DNA of 15,433 nucleotides from contig DATJOJ010000005.1 in assembly GCA_035507035.1 (NCBI GenBank), positions 1 to 15,433 of the forward strand. The letters are read 5' to 3'. Below are positions 1-6,959 of this stretch, piece by piece (within the stretch, counting starts at the first letter, position 1; every line of letters begins with the position of its first letter). Both the position numbers and the translations under genes were made by a program. The notes under the pieces are model-generated. The model worked only from the letters and a program-made list of their open reading frames with translations. It ran no database searches and had not been told where the DNA came from. This DNA is from DATJOJ01 sp035507035. GTDB lineage: Bacteria; Acidobacteriota; Terriglobia; Terriglobales; Acidobacteriaceae.

Positions 1-292
1 GTGCCAACGTGCCGTTTGGTTTTCGCGGACAATTAACGGAAAGAATTACAGCCCCACGGGCCAGAACGCCCGTCCAGAGCGGGAATTGTGAACTTAAAGA
101 TTCCGCCTGTCAATAGAAATCTGGCCATTTTAAGCCTGCTCATGGGGCTGCCCCCGTCCTGTTAAGCGCAAAACAACGTCAAACCGGCTCACGTTCTCGA
201 AAAATTTTTGAAACATTCAAGTGCGGACATTTCGCTTGCAGAAAAAATTGGTTGCGGTCCCATGCTCTATCGCCTGAGGTATATTTTTCCCC

Positions 293-321
293 TTGACAAA
301 TCGCCGTCCCCGGTCCAAAGT
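293..321 (+). promoter_or_regulatory. Possible sigma-70-type promoter of the stress/STAS gene
   Basis: A perfect -35 hexamer TTGACA lies at 293-298. With 17-bp spacing the -10 position (316-321) reads CAAAGT, which matches TATAAT at only three of six positions. Transcription would begin near 328 and give a leader of about 85 nt containing the 343-360 hairpin. The weak -10 box makes this tentative; an alternative sigma factor is equally possible for a stress gene. Confidence 0.3.
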
Positions 322-400
322 TTGTGCGCCATCAACGCTTGTCAATAGCACTCGCTATTGCGCTGCATCAGTGTGATTATCCGCGCGAAGGCTGAACCTT

Positions 401-407
401 AAGGAGG
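401..407 (+). promoter_or_regulatory. Strong ribosome binding site (AAGGAGG)
   Basis: AAGGAGG is a full Shine-Dalgarno match and lies 5 nt before the ATG at 413. It fixes the start of the stress/STAS gene and predicts efficient translation. Confidence 0.85.
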
Positions 408-412
408 AACAA

Positions 413-1285
413 ATGGAAACTGCAATCGGTGTATTTTCATCGCGTGACGACGCGGAAGAGGCGGTAAGGCAATTACGCCAGCGAGGAGTACCCGAAGAGT
501 CCATCGTATTTTTGACTCGCTCGGAAAGCGAATTTAAAACCGTCGCCAAAGAGTTTGGAGCTGTCGTGGGCGGTTTCGTCGGCGGAGCAGCCGGCATGTC
601 AGCAGGTGTGGTTACCGCGACGCTGCTGCTCCCTGGAGTGGGACCGATTTTTGCCTTGGGTTTTGGCGCCGCCGCTTTGCTTGGCTTGGCTGGCGCAGGC
701 GCAGGTCACTCTGTGGGTTCGGCCGCGGTTCCCAAACATGAACTCTCGGTGCCCACTCCCGACGACAAATGCGCCGAGGATGTTGCATTTTTTCGCGACG
801 TATTGAAAGAAGGGCGGTCGCTGATTGTAGTGCGAACGGAATCAGCAGAGACGGCAAGCGCCGCATGCGCTTTACTCGACCGCCTCGGGATGGGAATCCA
901 AGGCAAAACTCCCGTCAAAATGCAGGCCGTCACGCGCCAGGTCGAGGACGTCACAATCATCGATATCAGCGGGAGAATTAGCGTCGGGGAAGGAAATGTC
1001 ATGCTCCGGGAGATGGTGCGGGGCCTTGCTGACGAAGGCAAAAAGAAAATTGTTTTGAACCTGAGCGAAGTTACTTACGTGGACAGTTCCGGTTTGGGCG
1101 AACTGGTAAAGGCGCACACCACTACCCGCAACAAAGGCGGCCAACTTAAGCTGGCCAATTTGAACAAGCGTGTCCACGACTTGCTTCAGATGACGCGATT
1201 GTCGACTGTCTTCGACATCCAGCACGACGAAGCGGGAGCGCTCAACTCGTTCGGAGATCAATCCGCAGCGCAAGCGATCGCATAA
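413..1285 (+). CDS. General-stress-17M-like domain fused to a STAS (anti-sigma antagonist) domain
   Basis: This 290-residue protein joins two modules. Residues 1-45 resemble the N-terminal fold of YflT/general stress protein 17M family proteins (METAIGVFSSRDDAEEAV, then a predicted beta strand with FLTRSE). A glycine/alanine-rich hydrophobic stretch at 51-103 has glycine-zipper spacing and could insert in or lie on a membrane; such a stretch is common in that family. Residues 172-280 form a STAS domain with the hallmark YVDSSGLGEL at 222-231. A serine of this DSSG is the one phosphorylated by RsbW/SpoIIAB-type kinases in the SpoIIAA/RsbV family. The role is therefore probably stress signalling by partner switching, but no kinase or PP2C phosphatase gene is nearby. 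The start is secure because of the strong ribosome binding site. The gene faces the TPR gene tail to tail and is not part of the cytochrome cluster. Confidence 0.8.
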   Translation: METAIGVFSSRDDAEEAVRQLRQRGVPEESIVFLTRSESEFKTVAKEFGAVVGGFVGGAAGMSAGVVTATLLLPGVGPIFALGFGAAALLGLAGAGAGHSVGSAAVPKHELSVPTPDDKCAEDVAFFRDVLKEGRSLIVVRTESAETASAACALLDRLGMGIQGKTPVKMQAVTRQVEDVTIIDISGRISVGEGNVMLREMVRGLADEGKKKIVLNLSEVTYVDSSGLGELVKAHTTTRNKGGQLKLANLNKRVHDLLQMTRLSTVFDIQHDEAGALNSFGDQSAAQAIA

Positions 1286-1295
1286 ACAAAACGGG

Positions 1296-1318
1296 GCGCG
1301 TGTCGCTCCCGCACGCGC
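1296..1318 (+). terminator. Hairpin after the stress/STAS gene
   Basis: GCGCGTG (1296-1302) pairs perfectly with CACGCGC (1312-1318) across a 9-nt loop, 10 nt after the TAA stop. There is no U run, so this is a candidate 3'-end hairpin and not a classic intrinsic terminator. Confidence 0.4.
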
Positions 1319-1350
1319 TCACCATTCGCGTTCCTTTGGTCTGTTCCACA

Positions 1351-1398
1351 CGCGACGGAAGCTTGTCATCGATTCCGTCGCGAAACCGACCCTGTCGG
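1351..1398 (-). terminator. Hairpins after the TPR gene
   Basis: Reading leftward from the TPR stop at 1404, the first hairpin is CCGAC/GTCGG (1386-1390/1394-1398, 3-nt loop) followed by TTT. The second is a perfect 10-bp stem CGCGACGGAA/TTCCGTCGCG (1351-1360/1373-1382, 12-nt loop). The 10-bp stem is symmetric and could serve both convergent transcripts. Position and stem quality support a terminator; the lack of a long U tract limits confidence. Confidence 0.45.
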
Positions 1399-1403
1399 CC
1401 ACC

Positions 1404-3023
1404 TTATTGCTGCTGCGCATCTTTCAAGGCCGGCTCGATCTCATACGCCTTGCCAAGTTCTGTTTGTGATCCGGCTTCGTTCCCTTCCTTGTGAAGCACT
1501 AAAGCCAGGTTGTAATGCGCCTCTGCGTACTCCGGTTTCAGGCGCACGGCTTTGGAAAATTCTCCCTCGGCTGCATGAAGGTCGCCTGACTGCAACAGCA
1601 CTAATCCCAGGTTGTTGTGAGCTTCCGCAAAATTTGGATCATGACTCACCAGTTCGCGGAAAACATTTACTGCTCCGGCGGTGTCATCCTTGCGACTTAA
1701 TGCGAGACCTAGTTGCACGCGCGCATCCGTGTACTCTGGGTTGAGACTAATAGCATCCTTGAAGTCGCTGATGGCTGAGTCCAAATCTCCTGATTGCGCA
1801 AGTGCCAGGCCAAGATTGTAGTGCGCCTCCGCCAGATCTGGATCGCACATGACCGCCTGCCGGAATTCTTCGAGCGCACGCGAGCGATTACCTTGGCGCC
1901 AATACAACAGCCCCAGCCCCGAGTGGGCCCGAGCGTAGTCCGGCTTCAGTTGTAGTGCTTTCTGATATTCCGCGAGCGCCTGGTCGCGATCGTTCTTACG
2001 CTCCCAAATGATGCCCAGATAGTAATAACTGGTCGGCAACTCGGGAGCTTGCTCCTCCGCCTGCTGAAAAAATTTCACAGCATCATCCAGTCTTTGCTCC
2101 TTCAACGCAGAGACACCCTGAAGGGTCAACATTTTTGCCTCTGCCAGCCGCGTGCGAAAGTCGTGCAGGCCTTTAAGATCGTTTAATTCCTTCTGCGCCG
2201 CGCCGGTCTCGCCCTTAGCGCGCAACGCTATGCCGAGGCTGTAATGCGCTTGTTCGAAATCAGGTTTCAGCTCAATGGCGCGCTGGAATGCCGCGATTGC
2301 CCCAGTGAGATCACCTCCAGATTTAAGCTCCATCCCGAGGTTGTATTGCGCTTCGGGGTCTCGAGGGTTGAGTTCAGCCGCTTGGCGAAAATGCGCGAGT
2401 GCTTCGGCGTGATTGCCCATCCGCCGCAACGTAATTCCGAGCATCAGCTGCGCCGGTTCATCGCGGGGATCCAGGTTGAGCGCGCGGCGAAAGGCGAGCG
2501 CAGCACCATTCAGATTTCCCAATTGGCCTTTCACCAGCCCAAGTTCGAAATAAACATCTGGGGACGGCTTCAATTGAGCGGATCGAGTCAGTTCGCGTTC
2601 AGCATCGGAAAAATCATTCTGTTCGGCATTGACACGCGCCAGAAAGCGAAGCACGGTCGCATTGTTTGGATCGATCTGTGCAGCCGTCTGTAATTCTTTT
2701 CGCGCCCCCGGAAGGTCGTGCAGATCGTACAAGGTTGCGCCCAGGCCATAATGCGCCTCGGCCCACTTCGGCTTGAGCTGGATGGTTTTCTTAAACTCCT
2801 CAGCGGCCGCAGTTGGATCGCCCTTATATTTCAGGGCAAGTGCGAGATCGTAATGCGTGAGCGCATCATTGGGATCCAGCGAAAGAGCCTTCTGAAAATC
2901 TGCGATTGCCTCGTCCCAGGATTTTTTTTGAGACAGCTCGACCGCCTGCTGGCGATAGCTCTCGGCCGTTTGCCCAACGCACGGCGCTGCGACCAATAGC
3001 GCCACAACCAGCAACCACACCAT
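1404..3023 (-). CDS. Secreted tetratricopeptide-repeat (TPR) protein
   Basis: About 540 residues, nearly all TPRs. After a short Sec-type signal peptide (hydrophobic core VWLLVVALLVAA, cleavage probably near VGQ-TA) I count about 15 consecutive 34-residue units. They carry the usual pattern AEAHYNLGLAL, then a Gly-Asp turn, then A..F..A..L.P. Such solenoids are protein-binding scaffolds; no catalytic domain is visible, so the partner is unknown. It is predicted periplasmic. I prefer the ATG at 3023 because an AGG lies about 8 nt upstream. A GTG two codons earlier (3029) is in frame but has almost no space for a ribosome binding site. The gene lies about 110 bp after the TonB-dependent receptor on the same strand, so co-transcription is possible, but a strong inverted repeat separates the two. 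A role in outer-membrane assembly or in scaffolding the receptor is only a guess from position. Confidence 0.88.
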   Translation of the reverse strand: MVWLLVVALLVAAPCVGQTAESYRQQAVELSQKKSWDEAIADFQKALSLDPNDALTHYDLALALKYKGDPTAAAEEFKKTIQLKPKWAEAHYGLGATLYDLHDLPGARKELQTAAQIDPNNATVLRFLARVNAEQNDFSDAERELTRSAQLKPSPDVYFELGLVKGQLGNLNGAALAFRRALNLDPRDEPAQLMLGITLRRMGNHAEALAHFRQAAELNPRDPEAQYNLGMELKSGGDLTGAIAAFQRAIELKPDFEQAHYSLGIALRAKGETGAAQKELNDLKGLHDFRTRLAEAKMLTLQGVSALKEQRLDDAVKFFQQAEEQAPELPTSYYYLGIIWERKNDRDQALAEYQKALQLKPDYARAHSGLGLLYWRQGNRSRALEEFRQAVMCDPDLAEAHYNLGLALAQSGDLDSAISDFKDAISLNPEYTDARVQLGLALSRKDDTAGAVNVFRELVSHDPNFAEAHNNLGLVLLQSGDLHAAEGEFSKAVRLKPEYAEAHYNLALVLHKEGNEAGSQTELGKAYEIEPALKDAQQQ

Positions 3024-3063
3024 GTTCACAGCCTAGCACGACCGACGCCTGCAACCTCGAAAC

Positions 3064-3108
3064 CGCGGCTCGCGCGCCCGGATTCCTTTCCGGGACGCAC
3101 AAGCCGCG
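3064..3108 (-). terminator. Nested inverted repeat between receptor and TPR genes
   Basis: The outer stem CGCGGCT/AGCCGCG (3064-3070 with 3102-3108, 7 bp) encloses an inner stem CCCGGA/TCCGGG (3077-3082 with 3089-3094, 6-nt loop). It lies about 24 nt past the receptor stop at 3132. Only a short GGTTT follows on the transcribed strand. It may attenuate transcription from the receptor into the TPR gene or protect the upstream mRNA 3' end. Confidence 0.45.
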
Positions 3109-3131
3109 ATTGTTAAATGTCTTTGAGCAAA

Positions 3132-6100
3132 TCACCAGACGAACTTCGCGCTGAGCTGCCCGATGCGCGGGTCACGGGCTTTGGTAATTTCCCCAAAGCT
3201 CGAACTGCTGATGTCCCCGCTCGGATTCATGAATTGCGCATGGTTGAATATGTTGAAAAATTCACCCCGGATTTCGAAAGACTTGGCCTCCGTTACAGGA
3301 ATGACCTTCGTTATTCCAAAATCGGTGTTGTTGAAACCGGGGCCATGGAAGAATCGGCGGTTCGCCGTGCCGAAGCTTCCGCAATCAGGACCAGTCAAAA
3401 CCCCAGACACAAGAGCGCACTGAGTTCCGGTAAATGCGCTCTGGTTAAAGTATGTCCATGTGCCGGGAGTCGCACGAGGATTCTGTATATGAACTGGTCC
3501 CACGACATTCGGCATATCCGTGGAAGGGCTGCCGACAAGCGAAGCATCTCCTACGCATTCATCAGATGGACACAGCGGACTGCCGGGATTGATAGGATTC
3601 GATTCTCCCATCTGAACTGGGAATCCAGTGGCGAATCGCGTGATCCCCTGCAGTTGCCATCCTTTTGTCAACCTTCTCGGCCCACCGGCAAAGAGCCGGT
3701 CGAATGGTAGGGCCCAAATGTAGCTGACCACGAAGTTCTGGTGCACATCAGTCGACGATAAGCCGCGGCTGAGCTTTGCATTTTCGAAATTGATCAGGTC
3801 GCCAAAACCGGAGGAGTCATCGAGGGCCTTCGCCAGCGTATAAGCGGCCAGGAAGGTTACATCGCCCGCCTTACGTTCGACCGTCACCTCTCCAGAGTTA
3901 TAGATGGAATTCGCGACCAGCTTGGTGAAGGTGTTGCCATAGCCAAAACAGAGGCTCTGGGCTGCGGGACAATAATTCGGATTCAAAAGAGTATCCCTGG
4001 TGCCGTAAATCGTATTCGCTCCCTGAGTAAACGTGTCCTGCTCAGCATTCGGTCCGCACCCGACGACACCCGCCGACGCATCGCTATACCCTTGAGCGGT
4101 GAGCTGCTTACATAAGGCGGCATCGCCGGGGTTGGCCTCCGTCTGCGAGATAAGCCGGTGACCTTCAGTTCCTACATAAGACAACGTCAATACCGTCGAT
4201 CTATCCAACTGACGCTGAATGGAGAAATTGAAGTGCTCGGCGTATGGCAGCCGATTGTGAATGTCATATCCCGGGAAATAGGACATTGGCTCGTAGACCG
4301 AAAAATCGAGGGTCTTATTTGCCGGGCTGCCCGGGGTCGGAATGGTGAAGGGGAAGCGCTGACCCTCTCCGTCTGTACCTCCGTCCAATCGATTGCGGAA
4401 AGGTTCCGAGAAATCAACGGGACCGGGACTGCTCCAGTACAACCCGAACGGAGCATCGGCCACCTCGTAAAAGAGGTTCAGATCTTCAACCGACGTGTAG
4501 TAAATGCCATACGCGGCGCGGATGCTGGTTTTGCCCGGCCCGCCAAAGATCTTTCCCAAGATTCCGTCGCTGAAACTCGGCGAGTAAGCCAGTCCGATGC
4601 GTGGCGCGAAATTGTTGTATCTGGTCGGAGCAAGTGTTTTAGGAATGCCCGGATCGCCGGGATATACCAGCCCTTCGGGAGAATTCGGAAACACGGTTGA
4701 CTGCTCTCCCTTGACCCAAGTCTGAATCTTGCCCTGCGTGTCGTACCAAGGCATGCTCACCTCCCAGCGAAGCCCGAGGTTCAGAGTCAGGTCGGGTGTT
4801 ACCTTCCACGAATCTTGACCATATGCACCGCCGTAGCGCGTGCGCGAGTCGAGCAACTGCAAAGCGGCCTGAGTGTAGCCGCCTTGGCCTGTCGGCGCTC
4901 CGATAAGGAAGTCCGCGAAATCAACTCCGGTCACGGTGCCGTCAAAGACAAAAGCGCCGTCTTGGCTAGCTAAATTGCGCTCATTAACTTGCAGATAGCG
5001 GGCCTCCCCACCGAACTTAAGCGTATGTTTTCCGACTACTTTGGAGAACCCATCCGATGCCGTGTAGGTATTATTCGGTTGGAACGTTATCAGAGAGGGT
5101 GCGCCGATGGTGAAGTTGTTGAAATAGAGTTGCGGCACATACTCCGGATATCCGGGAAACGCATCGGGAATAATACCGAGAGTACCGGGACCGGTAACGA
5201 ACCCGAGAGAGGAAAGCGATGCTTTCCCGCCGGTTGGATTATCCAAGTGAGTGGCTGTCCGGAAGAAGGTTACTCTCGCCTCGTTAACGGCAGTAGGGCC
5301 GAGGGTCTTGGTGTTACTCATGACGAACTCTTGGGCACGGGTCGGCGTCTGCGCCGGGAAACCCGGAACGCTCGCGCCGCCGTCAGGCAGTGTGCTGAAA
5401 ACCGTCGAGTCATCGAAATGATAGTAAAACGACCAGTTTCCAGTCTTCTGGTTGCTGAAATCGACCCGCTCCCCAATCTTGTTGTCGGTAATTGTATCCC
5501 TGTGGCTGTTATCGGAGTACGTGCCCGCCGACGGATCAAGGTTTGGCTGCGGAATATACGGTAAGAGCCCCATCGCGGCTGGCGACCACGCACTTTTAGG
5601 GATGACTCCGCCTGGAAAAACGCATTGTGCCGTCGAGGTGCAGCCTGCAAAACTGTAGGGCTCGCCGGTTGTGACGGTATAGCCCAAACGCTGGCTGAGT
5701 TGCGTCGGCCAGCCGCATGACGGACAAGTGCCGCCAGCGACGCCGTCGACTGTGCCGGTCAACGTTGAAGGATCAAACTGGCCCTGTAGCTGAGCGACGG
5801 TCGGAAGATTAACGATGCCGGTCTCCGCGCCCGCCACTTGCCTCGTTCCTTGATAATCCGTGAACCAGAACAGCTTGTTTTTCCAGAATGGTCCCCCGGC
5901 GGTAAATCCGAACTGATTACGGTGAAGTTCGGACTTGTTCGTTGTGAAGAAGTTCCTGGCATCCATTGCGTCGTTCCGCAGAAACTCGAATACATCGCCA
6001 TGGAACCGATTCGTACCAGACTTGGTGATAGCATTCATCACCGCGCCGCTGAACTTTCCGTACTCAGCGTCAAAGCTGTTCGTGATAAGCCGGAACTCCT

Positions 6101-6800
6101 CGACGGAGTCAAGATTCGGAACCAATCCCGCGCCCAAGTTCCGGCCTTCACTAACGTCGCCGCCGTTCACGAGAAAGGCGTTAGCGGTTTCGCGCTGGCC
6201 ATTGACCGAGATATTGCCCGTATTGCTGTCATAACCACCCGACACCGCCCTTGCCCCCGTTCCGGAGCTGCCACCAATAGTCTGCGAGCCGTCTGGCGCG
6301 ACGCCCGCCTGTAGGCCCAGGAGATCCAGGTAACTGCGGCCATTCAGCGGCAGGGCCAGCATCTTTTTTGAATCAATCACGTCGCCCAGTTGCGTGTTTT
6401 GCGTCTCCACTTGCACTGCGTTGGTCGTAACATCCACATGCTCCGCTATGGTTCCAACCTGCAGGGTGACATCAAGTCGGAGCTGGTCGTTGACCTCGAT
6501 CGTAATATCAGTCGCCGTATACGTGCGGAAGCCATCAGCTGTTACGTTGATTCGGTACTTGCCCGCGGATAGGGCGAGGAAATGATATGCGCCATCTGGT
6601 CCAGTCCTGGCGGATTGACTAACGTTCGTCTGCACATTAGTGATCGTGACCTGAGCGCCGGCGATCACCGCCTGAGCGCTGTCACGTACCGTGCCGGAAA
6701 TCGCGCCCGTAACATCTGCCCGTGCCGCGCAGAAGCTGAAAACAATCATTATTGAAACGATTGAATACAGGAACGCAAACCCACGATTCTTTTGTTTCAC
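3132..6800 (-). CDS. Oar-like TonB-dependent outer-membrane receptor with carboxypeptidase-regulatory-like domain
   Basis: About 1222 residues. A Sec signal peptide ends near CAARA-DVTG. A carboxypeptidase-regulatory-like (Ig-fold) domain follows at about 33-118 (GAISGTVRDS, then PDGAYHFLAL). The plug is at about 135-265 (ALPLNGRSYLDLLGL, then EYGKFSGAVMNAITKSGTN), and a large beta barrel runs to the C-terminus, ending in an aromatic residue (LSAKFVW). FFNIFNHAQF near the end is typical of the very expanded Acidobacteriota Oar-like receptors. These usually import large or scarce ligands using TonB/ExbBD energy; the ligand here is unknown. All 12 cysteines of the mature chain sit in six local pairs. 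I prefer GTG at 6800, which has GAGGGG 8 nt upstream; GTG at 6809 is in frame but abuts that motif. The gene lies about 160 bp after the heptaheme gene on the same strand, so it may be read from the same transcript. No tonB or exbBD is in the window. Residue numbers count from 6809. Confidence 0.9.
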   Translation of the reverse strand: MKQKNRGFAFLYSIVSIMIVFSFCAARADVTGAISGTVRDSAQAVIAGAQVTITNVQTNVSQSARTGPDGAYHFLALSAGKYRINVTADGFRTYTATDITIEVNDQLRLDVTLQVGTIAEHVDVTTNAVQVETQNTQLGDVIDSKKMLALPLNGRSYLDLLGLQAGVAPDGSQTIGGSSGTGARAVSGGYDSNTGNISVNGQRETANAFLVNGGDVSEGRNLGAGLVPNLDSVEEFRLITNSFDAEYGKFSGAVMNAITKSGTNRFHGDVFEFLRNDAMDARNFFTTNKSELHRNQFGFTAGGPFWKNKLFWFTDYQGTRQVAGAETGIVNLPTVAQLQGQFDPSTLTGTVDGVAGGTCPSCGWPTQLSQRLGYTVTTGEPYSFAGCTSTAQCVFPGGVIPKSAWSPAAMGLLPYIPQPNLDPSAGTYSDNSHRDTITDNKIGERVDFSNQKTGNWSFYYHFDDSTVFSTLPDGGASVPGFPAQTPTRAQEFVMSNTKTLGPTAVNEARVTFFRTATHLDNPTGGKASLSSLGFVTGPGTLGIIPDAFPGYPEYVPQLYFNNFTIGAPSLITFQPNNTYTASDGFSKVVGKHTLKFGGEARYLQVNERNLASQDGAFVFDGTVTGVDFADFLIGAPTGQGGYTQAALQLLDSRTRYGGAYGQDSWKVTPDLTLNLGLRWEVSMPWYDTQGKIQTWVKGEQSTVFPNSPEGLVYPGDPGIPKTLAPTRYNNFAPRIGLAYSPSFSDGILGKIFGGPGKTSIRAAYGIYYTSVEDLNLFYEVADAPFGLYWSSPGPVDFSEPFRNRLDGGTDGEGQRFPFTIPTPGSPANKTLDFSVYEPMSYFPGYDIHNRLPYAEHFNFSIQRQLDRSTVLTLSYVGTEGHRLISQTEANPGDAALCKQLTAQGYSDASAGVVGCGPNAEQDTFTQGANTIYGTRDTLLNPNYCPAAQSLCFGYGNTFTKLVANSIYNSGEVTVERKAGDVTFLAAYTLAKALDDSSGFGDLINFENAKLSRGLSSTDVHQNFVVSYIWALPFDRLFAGGPRRLTKGWQLQGITRFATGFPVQMGESNPINPGSPLCPSDECVGDASLVGSPSTDMPNVVGPVHIQNPRATPGTWTYFNQSAFTGTQCALVSGVLTGPDCGSFGTANRRFFHGPGFNNTDFGITKVIPVTEAKSFEIRGEFFNIFNHAQFMNPSGDISSSSFGEITKARDPRIGQLSAKFVW

Positions 6801-6924
6801 GGAAATCACCCCTCGGGAAATGGTGAGTACAATGCCACAAAGGGTTGAGAAGAATCAAGCAAGAATTGTCGCCGGTGGCACCAAAATATTGATCGTTTGC
6901 ATTCGGGCAGCTCGGCGCTGCTTC

Positions 6925-6959
6925 CGATCCTGAGATCGTCCCGCCGGCAGGGGACCGGC
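6925..6959 (-). terminator. Weak paired hairpins at the end of the heptaheme gene
   Basis: GCCGG/CCGGC (6943-6947 with 6955-6959) overlaps the stop codon of the heptaheme gene, and CGATC/GATCG (6925-6929 with 6934-6938) follows. Both stems are only 5 bp and no U run follows. They could mark the end of the cytochrome operon, but readthrough into the receptor gene cannot be excluded. Confidence 0.25.

Larger units (their letters stand above)
1..412. other. Non-coding region upstream of the stress/STAS gene
   Basis: I find no convincing coding sequence on either strand here; reading frames are short and interrupted. A perfect 6-bp inverted repeat lies at 56-61/68-73 (ACGGGC, 6-nt loop) without a following T run, so it is at best a weak 3'-end hairpin of an unseen gene to the left. 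A perfect 7-bp hairpin, CAATAGC/GCTATTG with a 4-nt loop, lies at 343-360, 52 nt before the next start codon and probably in its leader. The 9-mer TGTCAATAG occurs at 108-116 and 340-348, which may be chance. Confidence 0.5.

Noticed and set aside
1500..2900. Recurring short similar sequences about 102 bp apart (for example around 1505, 1812, 2238 and 2337)
   Set aside because: They encode the conserved AEAHYNLG part of successive TPR units, so they are coding repeats and not a CRISPR or mobile repeat.
3117..3710. Plus-strand open frame (197 codons) opposite the receptor C-terminus
   Set aside because: Overlaps the conserved C-terminal barrel of the receptor and has no ribosome binding site or family resemblance.
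6880..6905. TGGCAC on the plus strand as a possible sigma-54 promoter
   Set aside because: The GC dinucleotide needed at the -12 position is absent and no plus-strand gene follows.
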